This document shows positions 1 through 6,580 of a DNA stretch of 21,873 bases, piece after piece. The notes under the pieces are model-generated. The model searched no databases and had not been told where the DNA came from. It saw only the letters and a program-made list of their open reading frames with translations. A program made the translations under genes and the position numbers. Within the stretch, counting starts at the first letter, position 1. Each line of letters begins with the position of its first letter. Origin of the DNA: DASSLY01 sp035689185. Lineage in GTDB: Bacteria; Actinomycetota; Actinomycetes; Actinomycetales; Dermatophilaceae. The stretch covers positions 1 through 21,873 of the forward strand of contig DASSLY010000075.1 of NCBI GenBank assembly GCA_035689185.1. Reading direction: 5' to 3'.

Positions 1-16
1 CAGATAGCCTGTCCCG

Positions 17-1627
17 GTGTTCACCAGCCTGTCCGACCGCCTGACCCAGACGTTCCGCAACCTTCGGACCAAGGGCCGGCTCTCGGAGCACGACGTCAAC
101 GCCACCGTCCGCGACATCCGCGTGGCCCTGCTCGACGCCGACGTGGCACTGCCGGTCGTCCGGGAGTTCTGCGCGGCGGTCCGCGCGCGGGCGCTCGGTG
201 CGGAGGTCAGTGCCGCGCTCAACCCCGCCCAGCAGGTCGTCAAGATCGTCAACGAGGAGCTCGTCGACATCCTCGGCGGCCAGACCCGGCGGCTCAACCT
301 GGCCAAGAACCCGCCGACGGTGATCATGCTGGCCGGATTGCAGGGCTCCGGAAAGACCACCCTGGCCGGCAAGCTCGGCAAGTGGCTGAAGGACCAGGGC
401 CACACCCCGCTGCTCGTCGCCGCCGACCTCCAGCGCCCGAACGCGGTGACCCAGCTGCAGGTGGTCGGGGAGCGGGCGGGGTTGCCGGTCTTTGCTCCGG
501 AACGCGGCAACGTCGCCGGCTACGACGCGGCCGTGGAGACCGGTGAGGGGACCCGCTCGTTCGGCGACCCGGTGGAGGTGTCCCGGCGCGGTGTCGCCGA
601 GGCCCGCTCCCGGCAGCACGACGTCGTCATCGTGGACACCGCCGGGCGGCTGGCGATCGACGCCAACCTGATGCAGCAGGCCGCCGACATCCGGGCCGCC
701 GTCCGGCCCGACGAGGTGCTCTTCGTCATCGACGCGATGATCGGACAGGCCGCGGTCGAGACGGCGCAGGCGTTCCAGGAGGGCGTCGACTTCACCGGGG
801 TGGTCCTGTCCAAGCTGGACGGCGACGCCCGCGGCGGAGCGGCGCTGTCGGTCGTCCGGGTCACCGGCCGGCCGATCCTCTTCGCCTCGACCGGGGAGAA
901 GGTCAGCGACTTCGAGACCTTCCACCCCGACCGGATGGCCTCGCGCATCCTGGACATGGGTGACGTCCTGACGCTCATCGAGCAGGCGGAGCGCGCCTTC
1001 GACCGGGCTCAGGCCGCGGAGATGGCCCGGAAGTTCCTGGAGGACGAGGACTTCACCTTCGACGACTTCATGCAGCAGATGGCCGCCATCAAGAAGATGG
1101 GCTCGCTGAAGTCGATCCTGGCGATGATGCCCGGGATGAACCAGATGCGCGAGCAGCTGGACGCCCTGGACGAAGGGGAGTTCGTCCGGGTCGAGGCCAT
1201 GGTCCAGTCGATGACGCCGTTCGAGCGCTCGCACCCCAAGCAGATCAACGGCTCCCGGCGGACCCGGATCGCCCGCGGCGCCGGAGTGTCCCCGTCGGAG
1301 GTCAACCAGCTGCTGGAGCGCTTCGGCCAGGCGCAGAAGATGATGCGGTCGATGCGCCGCGGCGGCACTGGCATCCCCGGGATGCCGGCCATGCCCGGTA
1401 TGCCGGGCGGCTCGCGCAGCAAGGCGAAGCCCCCGCAGCGGGCCAAGGGCAAGAGCGGCAACCCGGCCAAGCGGGCAGCCCAGGAGCGGCAGGCGGCGGC
1501 GAGGTCCGCGGCGGCGCGGACCGCGGCGACCAACCGGGCGTTCGGCCTCGGCGAGGAGCCTGACACCGCATCAGGGGCCGAGCTCGAGCTGCCCAAGGGG
1601 TTCGAGAAGTTCCTCGGCGGCGGCTGA
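17..1627 (+). CDS. ffh: Signal recognition particle GTPase Ffh (SRP54)
   Basis: Protein core of the signal recognition particle: it binds 4.5S RNA and signal sequences of nascent membrane proteins and delivers ribosomes to FtsY at the membrane. The 536-residue product has the N domain (about 1-90), a GTPase G domain with P-loop GLQGSGKT (107-114), DTAGRL (207-212) and SKLDGDARGGAAL (265-277), and an M domain (about 330-450) with the RNA-binding stretch around SRRTRIARGAG. A Met/Gly/Pro-rich tail is followed by a basic Ala-rich tail. The GTG start at 17 gives the usual MFxSLSDRL N-terminus, so the gene is complete. Between FAPE and GDPV (about 162-184) there is a segment roughly ten residues longer than I recall in mycobacterial Ffh. 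It is followed by a stepped hairpin and converges with the ATP-grasp gene. Confidence 0.97.
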   Translation: MFTSLSDRLTQTFRNLRTKGRLSEHDVNATVRDIRVALLDADVALPVVREFCAAVRARALGAEVSAALNPAQQVVKIVNEELVDILGGQTRRLNLAKNPPTVIMLAGLQGSGKTTLAGKLGKWLKDQGHTPLLVAADLQRPNAVTQLQVVGERAGLPVFAPERGNVAGYDAAVETGEGTRSFGDPVEVSRRGVAEARSRQHDVVIVDTAGRLAIDANLMQQAADIRAAVRPDEVLFVIDAMIGQAAVETAQAFQEGVDFTGVVLSKLDGDARGGAALSVVRVTGRPILFASTGEKVSDFETFHPDRMASRILDMGDVLTLIEQAERAFDRAQAAEMARKFLEDEDFTFDDFMQQMAAIKKMGSLKSILAMMPGMNQMREQLDALDEGEFVRVEAMVQSMTPFERSHPKQINGSRRTRIARGAGVSPSEVNQLLERFGQAQKMMRSMRRGGTGIPGMPAMPGMPGGSRSKAKPPQRAKGKSGNPAKRAAQERQAAARSAAARTAATNRAFGLGEEPDTASGAELELPKGFEKFLGGG

Positions 1628-1638
1628 CCCACCCCTGC

Positions 1639-1705
1639 CTTGTTGCTCCGTGCGCACCGAATTTGCGCGTCCGAGCGCCCATTTCGGTGCCTCCGGAGCA
1701 ACAAG
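1639..1705. terminator. Stepped hairpin between convergent genes (bidirectional terminator or REP-like element)
   Basis: Three nested stems share one axis: CTTGTTGCTCCG (1639-1650) pairs with 1694-1705, GCACCGAA (1654-1661) with 1683-1690, and GCGC (1665-1668) with 1675-1678. It lies just after the ffh stop and before the 3' end of the opposing ATP-grasp gene, so it could end transcription from both sides. There is no U-tract. The long, interrupted, nearly symmetrical form also suits a dispersed palindromic repeat. Confidence 0.65.
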
Positions 1706-1727
1706 CGGGGAGGAGGCGGGGGTCGCG

Positions 1728-1755
1728 AGCTGGTAGCTGGTAGCTGGTAGCTGGT
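1728..1755. repeat. Heptamer tandem repeat, four perfect copies of AGCTGGT
   Basis: AGCTGGT occurs four times without interruption at 1728-1734, 1735-1741, 1742-1748 and 1749-1755, ending three bases before the stop codon of the minus-strand ATP-grasp gene. It is non-coding as far as I can tell. Such a short perfect array is a likely site of slippage and strain-to-strain length variation. Confidence 0.85.
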
Positions 1756-1757
1756 GG

Positions 1758-3182
1758 CTAGTGACGGACCTCGGGGGCTACGTGCAACTCGCCGAAGCCG
1801 GTGTGCCACAGCCGGTCCGCGAGAGCCAGCGCCGCGACCGACCAGGACGCGAACCGCATACCCGGCCGTTGTTCGGCCGGCACGAACCGCACCAGCCCCC
1901 CCAGCGCGGACGGACCGAGTTCCAGGGTTCCCGCCACCGGGTCACCGGGCGCGGCCGGGGCGAGCCGGCCGGGCCCGCCGGTCACCACCACCGCCTCGGT
2001 CCTGGCCGGCGTCCGGTCGGTGACGACAGCGTGCATCGCGCCGAACGGGCGGGCGTCCGCGGCGGGCAGCAGCGCCTGTTCGACGACCTCGGGGCGTGCG
2101 CCGACGTCCACCCCCCGGACCACCGCGCCCTGCAGCAGTTCCAGCGGCAGCTCCGGAACGCCATGGGCGATGGTGTTGAGGCCACCGGAGAACCGGGGAT
2201 TCAGCTCGGTCGGCAGGAACCCCTGGGCGGTGAGCACCCCATCCACGGAGAAGCCGCCCCGGAACCCGGCCACCTGCGCCAGGTGCGCACCCACCCGGCG
2301 AGCGACGTCGCGCATGACCTCCCGGTCGGTGGCCGGCGGCTCCCAGCAGGAGGAGATCCCAGCGCTGACGAATCGGGCCAACCCCGCGCCGTCCACCCCG
2401 CGTAGGACGGCCAGCTCCACCGGCCGGAACGCCGCCACCCCGCCGTCGACGACGAACCCGTGGATGCTGCACGGCACGCCAGGCAGGAACGGCATCACCC
2501 GGACACGGCGGGACATCGCGGCCAGGTGATCCAAGGCGGCCCTGGCCTCGGTGCCGTCGCGGACCCAGCGGACGCCGTCCCCTGCGCCGTTGACGCCGTC
2601 CGACGCGTCGGCCGCCCACACCGTCCCGTCACCGCGGTCCAGCGCCGACATCGCCTCTCGCAGGTCCACCCAGCGGCACTCGACCACCGCCGACGGCGCC
2701 CGGGCCACCCCGGCGCGGTCCCACAGGCCGTCGGCCAGGGTCTTGTCCTCCAGCGCCTGCGCCGCCGGGGTGCGACCGCCGAGCACTGTCCGGCCCAGGT
2801 AGTCCGCGACGGTGGCGAACGGGCCCAGCAGGCAGACCGCAGAATGGTCCGGGTCGAACCGCTCCACGGCCGCCCGGGCCGGGGCGGGCGGGTCGGCGGC
2901 GAACGCGATCCAGCCGGCCACCTCGTCGCTGATCCGTTCGGCCCGGACCGTGGGCTCGACGACGACGCTGGTCGCCTCTGCCGGCGTCGGTAGGCCACCC
3001 GTCCCCAGCCCCTCCGCGACCACGAGCACGTCGGCAGCACCGAACGAGCGCAGCTGCTGCACCCGGCGGGTGCTGCCCGCCAGCACCCCGCCGACCAGCA
3101 CCACGCGGCGCCCGCGGACCAGGTCGGTGCAGCGCTGCACCAGCTCCTGCGCGGCGGGGTCCACCCTGGCGACGGTAGCCAC
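1758..3182 (-). CDS. ATP-grasp domain protein, predicted carboxylate-amine/thiol ligase
   Basis: ATP-grasp enzymes activate a carboxylate as an acyl-phosphate and join it to an amine, thiol or similar acceptor. With the GTG start at 3182 the product has 474 residues. Residues about 1-110 look like a Rossmann-like pre-ATP-grasp region (RRVVLVGGVLAG). LEDKTL (144-149) supplies the nucleotide-binding lysine region, MPFLPGVPCSIHG (230-242) fits a central strand, and ELNPRFSGG (326-334) is the metal- and phosphate-binding motif typical of the fold. I chose GTG 3182 because GGAG sits eight bases upstream; a TTG six codons earlier lacks this. It is divergent from the amidohydrolase with a 47-bp gap containing a 12-bp palindrome. 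The substrate cannot be told from sequence. The fold call is firm, the ligase role is inferred. Confidence 0.85.
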   Translation of the reverse strand: MATVARVDPAAQELVQRCTDLVRGRRVVLVGGVLAGSTRRVQQLRSFGAADVLVVAEGLGTGGLPTPAEATSVVVEPTVRAERISDEVAGWIAFAADPPAPARAAVERFDPDHSAVCLLGPFATVADYLGRTVLGGRTPAAQALEDKTLADGLWDRAGVARAPSAVVECRWVDLREAMSALDRGDGTVWAADASDGVNGAGDGVRWVRDGTEARAALDHLAAMSRRVRVMPFLPGVPCSIHGFVVDGGVAAFRPVELAVLRGVDGAGLARFVSAGISSCWEPPATDREVMRDVARRVGAHLAQVAGFRGGFSVDGVLTAQGFLPTELNPRFSGGLNTIAHGVPELPLELLQGAVVRGVDVGARPEVVEQALLPAADARPFGAMHAVVTDRTPARTEAVVVTGGPGRLAPAAPGDPVAGTLELGPSALGGLVRFVPAEQRPGMRFASWSVAALALADRLWHTGFGELHVAPEVRH

Positions 3183-3200
3183 GGGTCCCGCTCCGGCCAA

Positions 3201-3223
3201 TCGGATATCCGACCCCGTAAGGT
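3201..3223. promoter_or_regulatory. 12-bp perfect palindrome and -10 element between divergent genes
   Basis: TCGGATATCCGA (3201-3212) is a perfect palindrome centred between the starts of the ATP-grasp gene and the amidohydrolase. TAAGGT (3218-3223) fits the actinobacterial TAnnnT -10 pattern and lies six bases before the amidohydrolase ATG, which would make a leaderless transcript. The palindrome would sit in the -35/-10 spacer, a typical repressor position. The operator role is inferred. Confidence 0.5.
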
Positions 3224-3229
3224 CCCGGC

Positions 3230-4309
3230 ATGAAGGCTGGGGTGCTGCACCTGCGCGGAGGCATCCTGCTGGGCGCGCAGGAGGTCCGCGACGAGCTATG
3301 GGTGGTCGGGGGGCGGATCACCTACGCCGCGCCCGCAGGGGAGTGGCAGACGGTTTCGGGGTACGTCCTGCCCGGCCTGGTCGACGCCCACTGCCACGTG
3401 GGGCTCGACCGCGGCGGTGCCGTCGACCGCGCCACGACCGAGCAGCAGGCGCTGGCCGACCGCGACGCCGGGACCCTTCTGGTCCGCGATGCCGGCTCGC
3501 CGGCAGACACCCGCTGGGTCGATGACCGGGACGACCTGCCGAGGATCGTCCGCTGCGGACGACACATCGCCCGCACGCGGCGGTATCTGCGCAACTACGG
3601 TCACGAGATCGAGCCGGAGGACCTGGTCTCCTATGTCCGGCAGGAGGCCCGGGCCGGGGACGGTTGGGTGAAGCTGGTCGGCGACTGGATCGACCGCGAC
3701 ACCGGAGACCTGGAGCCCTGCTGGCCGGCCGGGGCGGTACGGGCCGCCGTCGCGGCCGCGCACGAGGAGGGCGCCCGAATCACCGCGCACTGCTTCGGCG
3801 AGGAGTCGCTGCGCGACTTCGCGGCTGCGGGCACCGACTGCATCGAACACGGCACCGGGCTGCTGCCCGACACGACGGCCGCCTTCGCTGCCGCGGGTGT
3901 TGCGATCGTGCCGACCCTGGTCAATATCGCCAACTTCCCGGGCATCGCGGCGGCGGCGGAGGCGAAGTTTCCGATCTATGCCGCGCACATCCGTGACCTG
4001 CACCGTCGTCGCTACCAGACGATCGGGGACGCCCACGATGCCGGGGTGCCCGTCTACCTCGGCACCGATGCCGGCGGGTACCTGCCGCACGGCCTGGTGG
4101 CTGCGGAGGCGCTGGAGCTGACCCGCGCCGGGCTCAGCACGCTGGAGGCGCTGGCTGCGGCCACCTGGTCGGCCCGAGCCTGGCTTGGGCGGCCCGGCCT
4201 GGACGAGGGCGCCCCGGCCGACCTGGTGGTCTACGACGCGGATCCCCGGGCGGACATCGAGGTGCTCGGGCACCCGGCGGCGGTCATCCTGCGCGGCAAC
4301 CGCATCTGA
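3230..4309 (+). CDS. Amidohydrolase-superfamily metalloenzyme, imidazolonepropionase/prolidase-like
   Basis: A metal-dependent hydrolase of the amidohydrolase superfamily, acting on C-N bonds of cyclic or linear amides. Its 359 residues begin with the small beta-sandwich (about 1-48) and continue into a TIM barrel. The metal ligands are visible: HCH (H54, H56) in VDAHCHVGL, the carboxylatable lysine K148 in VKLVGDW, H187 in TAHCFG, H207 in IEHGTG and D280 in GTDAGG. The C-terminal strand (ADLVVYDADPR) completes the sandwich. K148 together with H187 and H207 suggests a binuclear centre. ATG 3230 is fixed by the -10 hexamer six bases upstream, with TAAGG as a possible weak ribosome site. It is divergent from the ATP-grasp gene, so the two may make and break related amide bonds. 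Exact substrate unknown. Confidence 0.88.
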   Translation: MKAGVLHLRGGILLGAQEVRDELWVVGGRITYAAPAGEWQTVSGYVLPGLVDAHCHVGLDRGGAVDRATTEQQALADRDAGTLLVRDAGSPADTRWVDDRDDLPRIVRCGRHIARTRRYLRNYGHEIEPEDLVSYVRQEARAGDGWVKLVGDWIDRDTGDLEPCWPAGAVRAAVAAAHEEGARITAHCFGEESLRDFAAAGTDCIEHGTGLLPDTTAAFAAAGVAIVPTLVNIANFPGIAAAAEAKFPIYAAHIRDLHRRRYQTIGDAHDAGVPVYLGTDAGGYLPHGLVAAEALELTRAGLSTLEALAAATWSARAWLGRPGLDEGAPADLVVYDADPRADIEVLGHPAAVILRGNRI

Positions 4310-4584
4310 CCCGGCACCGTCCCCCACCCCTGCCATCAGCCGGGGCCGTTCCTGCAGCGCGGCGCTGGGCGACGACAGCTACGACCCGTGATGTCCGGGG
4401 CGTGGCGGCCCCCTGCGCTGCCACGCCCCCGGGGCTCCTGCGGCCTGCCGGGCTCCCGGCGGAGACGGGCACAGCATACGTGTTCGCCCCTGGGCCACCC
4501 GCGCCACAGCCGCCATCGTCCTCAGTGCGTCCGGCCCAAGCGACGCCGGTCGTCCGAGTTTTGGGAAACGGCTGCTGCTCCCAC
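4310..4584. other. Intergenic region without a recognisable gene
   Basis: Apart from the hairpin at 4397-4429 I see no supported feature here. Short reading frames exist in all frames but have arbitrary Pro/Arg/Ala-rich composition and no ribosome site. The next 140 bases form the importer leader, described separately. Confidence 0.6.
4397..4429 (+). terminator. Hairpin terminator downstream of the amidohydrolase
   Basis: GGGGCGTGGC (4397-4406) pairs perfectly with GCCACGCCCC (4420-4429) around a 13-base loop. CC/GG pairs extend the stem after a one-base bulge. There is no U-run, as is common in GC-rich actinobacteria. It separates the amidohydrolase from the importer operon. Confidence 0.6.
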
Positions 4585-4588
4585 ATGA

Positions 4589-4609
4589 CCTACCTATTAT
4601 GTAGGGTAG
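4589..4609 (+). promoter_or_regulatory. Dyad operator overlapping a -10 element of the importer operon
   Basis: Two overlapping inverted repeats are visible: CCTAC (4589-4593) with GTAGG (4601-4605), and CTACC (4590-4594) with GGTAG (4605-4609). They enclose TATTAT (4595-4600), which fits TAnnnT. A second candidate -10, TAGGGT, lies at 4603-4608. No convincing -35 was seen. This is the most AT-rich stretch of the leader. A regulator bound here would block RNA polymerase; the Rrf2 protein encoded downstream in the same cluster is the obvious candidate. Confidence 0.5.
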
Positions 4610-4670
4610 ATCGGAGAACAGGAAGCGGCGAGCGCCGTTGTTGCTGCGTCTGCCAGCCTGTCTGCGCATC

Positions 4671-4706
4671 ACCGAAGTCAGTCAACTCGGTCGGCAAGCA
4701 CCGACC
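4671..4706 (+). promoter_or_regulatory. Two mutually exclusive stems before the lipoprotein ribosome site (attenuator-like)
   Basis: ACCGA (4671-4675) can pair with TCGGT (4687-4691). GGTCGG (4689-4694) can instead pair with CCGACC (4701-4706) around a six-base loop. The two stems share 4689-4691, so they cannot form together. The second ends four bases before the AAGGAG ribosome site (4711-4716). With the upstream Cys codons this looks like a translation-coupled switch, but the function is inferred. Confidence 0.4.
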
Positions 4707-4724
4707 CGGCAAGGAGCAGGATCC

Positions 4725-5777
4725 ATGCGCCGTACCCCCACCCGCCTCGCGGTCGCAGTAGCCGCAGCCGTTGCCGCCGTGAGCACGCTCGCCGGCTGCG
4801 GCAGCAACGACGCTTCCGCAAGTGGCGGCTCCAATGCGGCAGACGTCGTCCGCCTTGGCTACTTCCCCAACGTGACCCACGCCACGGCCATCGTCGGCGA
4901 CAAGGAGGGGCTGTTCGTCAAGCACCTCGGCAAGACCAAGCTGGAGATCAAGACCTTCAACGACGGAACCGAGGCGATGGAGGCGCTGCGCTCCGGCGCC
5001 ATCGACGCCACCTACGTCGGCCCGGGACCGTCGGTGAACACCTACCTCAACAGCAACGGCGAGGCGCTCCGGGTGGTTGCCGGTGCCGCCAGCGGCGGCG
5101 CCGCCCTGGTCGTCGACCCCGCCATCACCAGCCCTGCCCAGCTCAAGGGCAAGAAGATCGCCACGCCCGGCCTGGGCAACACCCAGGACATCGCGCTGCG
5201 GTACTGGCTCGGGACCCAGAAGCTCAGCAGCGACCTGCAGGGCGGCGGCGACGTGAACATCGCCCCGCAGAAGAACGCCCAGATCCTGGACGCCTTCGCC
5301 CAGAAGCTGATCGCAGGAGCCTGGGTGCCCGAGCCGTACGCCACCCGGCTGGTCAAGGCCGGCGGCAAGGTGCTGGTTGACGAGCGCGACCTGTGGCCCA
5401 ACCAGCAGTTCGCCGTCACCGTCCTGTCGGTGCGCACCGACTTCCTGCGGGACCACTCCGATTCCGTCAAGGCGCTGCTCGCCGGTGACCTGGACGCAGC
5501 CGAATTCATCGGCAGTTCCCCATCCAAGGCCCAAAAGGACGTGGGCGACGTCATCACCGCCGTCTCCGGCAAGCCGCTGGCGGCCGACGTCATCTCGGCG
5601 TCCTGGAAGTCCCTCACTTTCACGGTCGACCCGATCGCCAGCTCCATCCTCACCGGTGCCCAGCACGCTTACGCGGTGAGGGTTCTCAAGACCGAGCCGA
5701 AACTGGACAAGCTCGTCGACCTGACCCTGCTCAACCAGCTCCTCAAGGAGCGCGGCAAGAAGGCGGTGACCTCGTGA
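4725..5777 (+). CDS. ABC importer substrate-binding lipoprotein, sulfonate/nitrate/taurine type
   Basis: Periplasmic-type solute receptor anchored to the outer face of the membrane, delivering substrate to the permease encoded two genes on. The 350-residue product has a basic N-terminus, a hydrophobic Ala/Val stretch and lipobox LAGC with the lipidated cysteine at residue 25. The mature part opens with VRLGYFPNVTHA, the hallmark of the SsuA/TauA/NrtA-like (NMT1) family, and contains DATYVGPGPS and the hinge-side ATPGLGNTQD. ATG 4725 is set by AAGGAG at 4711-4716 and by the signal peptide; the frame is open further upstream (TTG 4638) but that would precede the signal peptide. Its stop overlaps the ATPase start. 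A sulfonate-like ligand is favoured by the Rrf2 regulator and the Cys codons in the leader; other small anions or a thiamine precursor remain possible. Confidence 0.9.
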   Translation: MRRTPTRLAVAVAAAVAAVSTLAGCGSNDASASGGSNAADVVRLGYFPNVTHATAIVGDKEGLFVKHLGKTKLEIKTFNDGTEAMEALRSGAIDATYVGPGPSVNTYLNSNGEALRVVAGAASGGAALVVDPAITSPAQLKGKKIATPGLGNTQDIALRYWLGTQKLSSDLQGGGDVNIAPQKNAQILDAFAQKLIAGAWVPEPYATRLVKAGGKVLVDERDLWPNQQFAVTVLSVRTDFLRDHSDSVKALLAGDLDAAEFIGSSPSKAQKDVGDVITAVSGKPLAADVISASWKSLTFTVDPIASSILTGAQHAYAVRVLKTEPKLDKLVDLTLLNQLLKERGKKAVTS

Positions 5778-6580
5778 GCGTGACATTCCCCAGCAGCGCC
5801 CCCAGTACGAACGCGGTGGGCTCAGGGTCCTGGCCCGCGGTCGAGGCTGCGGTCGTCATCGCCAACGTCAGTAAGCGGTACGACACCGGAGGAGGCCTGC
5901 TGGCCCTGGACCGGGTCTCGATCACCGCCCGGCCCGGGGAGTTCGTCTGCCTGGTCGGCGCGTCCGGCTGCGGCAAGTCGACGTTGCTGAACCTGGTCAG
6001 CGGCCTGGACGAGGCCAGCTCTGGCACCATCGCTGTCGACGGGCAGGCCGCGCTGATGTTCCAGGAGTCGGCTCTGTTCCCCTGGCTTTCCGCCCTGGAC
6101 AACGTGGCCATGCCGCTGCGGCTGAAGGGCATCGGCGCCGCCGAGCGGGAGGACAGGGCGCGGCAGTTCCTCGCCGCCGTGCACCTCGCCGACTTTGCCG
6201 ACCGGCGGCCGCACGAGCTGTCCGGCGGCATGCGGCAGCGCGTGGCCCTGGCGCGCACGCTGGCCACCGAGTCGCCCGTCCTGCTGATGGACGAGCCGTT
6301 CGGGGCGCTGGACGCGATGACCCGGGACCTGCTGCACGACGAGCTGGAGTCGATCTGGCGCGAGCGCCGGTTGACCGTGCTGTTCGTGACGCACAACGTG
6401 CGCGAGGCGGTCCGCCTCGGCGACCGGATCGTGCTGCTGTCCAGCCGTCCCGGCCGGGTCGTCCAGGAGTACGCCGTCGACATCGAGCGGCCACGCCGGT
6501 TCGACGACCCCGCCGTGTCCGGCCTGTCCGCCGAGATCACCACGGCTCTGCGCGAGGAGGTTGCCCGTCATGGCGCTTGA
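5774..6580 (+). CDS. ABC importer ATP-binding subunit (SsuB/TauB-like)
   Basis: ATPase that drives uptake through the adjacent permease on the cytoplasmic face. The 268-residue product shows Walker A GASGCGKST (62-70), the Q-loop glutamine at 97 (FQES), signature LSGGMRQRVALA (149-160), Walker B LLMDEP (170-175) with FGALD, and the switch histidine at 207 (VTHN). The FQESALFPWLSALDNVAMPL stretch is typical of nitrate/sulfonate/taurine-type ATPases. The GTG start at 5774 overlaps the lipoprotein stop by four bases, implying translational coupling. A roughly 25-residue N-terminal extension precedes the first beta strand, so a later start cannot be excluded. Confidence 0.93.
   Translation: MSVTFPSSAPSTNAVGSGSWPAVEAAVVIANVSKRYDTGGGLLALDRVSITARPGEFVCLVGASGCGKSTLLNLVSGLDEASSGTIAVDGQAALMFQESALFPWLSALDNVAMPLRLKGIGAAEREDRARQFLAAVHLADFADRRPHELSGGMRQRVALARTLATESPVLLMDEPFGALDAMTRDLLHDELESIWRERRLTVLFVTHNVREAVRLGDRIVLLSSRPGRVVQEYAVDIERPRRFDDPAVSGLSAEITTALREEVARHGA

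Larger units (their letters stand above)
4585..4761 (+). other. Possible upstream reading frame with a polycysteine tract (leader peptide candidate)
   Basis: This frame reads MTYLLCRVDRR, then RRCCCVCQPVCAS with codons TGT TGC TGC GTC TGC at 4639-4653 and another TGC at 4663. It runs on to overlap the lipoprotein start out of frame. Cysteine-rich leader peptides that attenuate sulfur genes are known in actinobacteria. The weakness is initiation: the only ATG in frame (4585) precedes the -10-like hexamers, has no ribosome site, and no GTG, TTG or CTG lies between it and the Cys codons. The tract may therefore be untranslated or chance. Confidence 0.3.

Noticed and set aside
4612..4724. SAM-type riboswitch in the importer leader
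   Set aside because: I cannot find the conserved core or four-way junction; only two short competing stems are supported.
4402..4761. 119-codon open frame as a protein gene
   Set aside because: Its first 60 codons cross a hairpin terminator and have random Pro/Ala composition; only the last part, with the Cys codons, is kept as a leader-peptide candidate.
4590..5786. Long minus-strand open frame over the lipoprotein gene
   Set aside because: It mirrors the codon bias of the well-supported lipoprotein gene, has no recognisable domain or ribosome site, and similar antisense frames cover nearly every real gene here.
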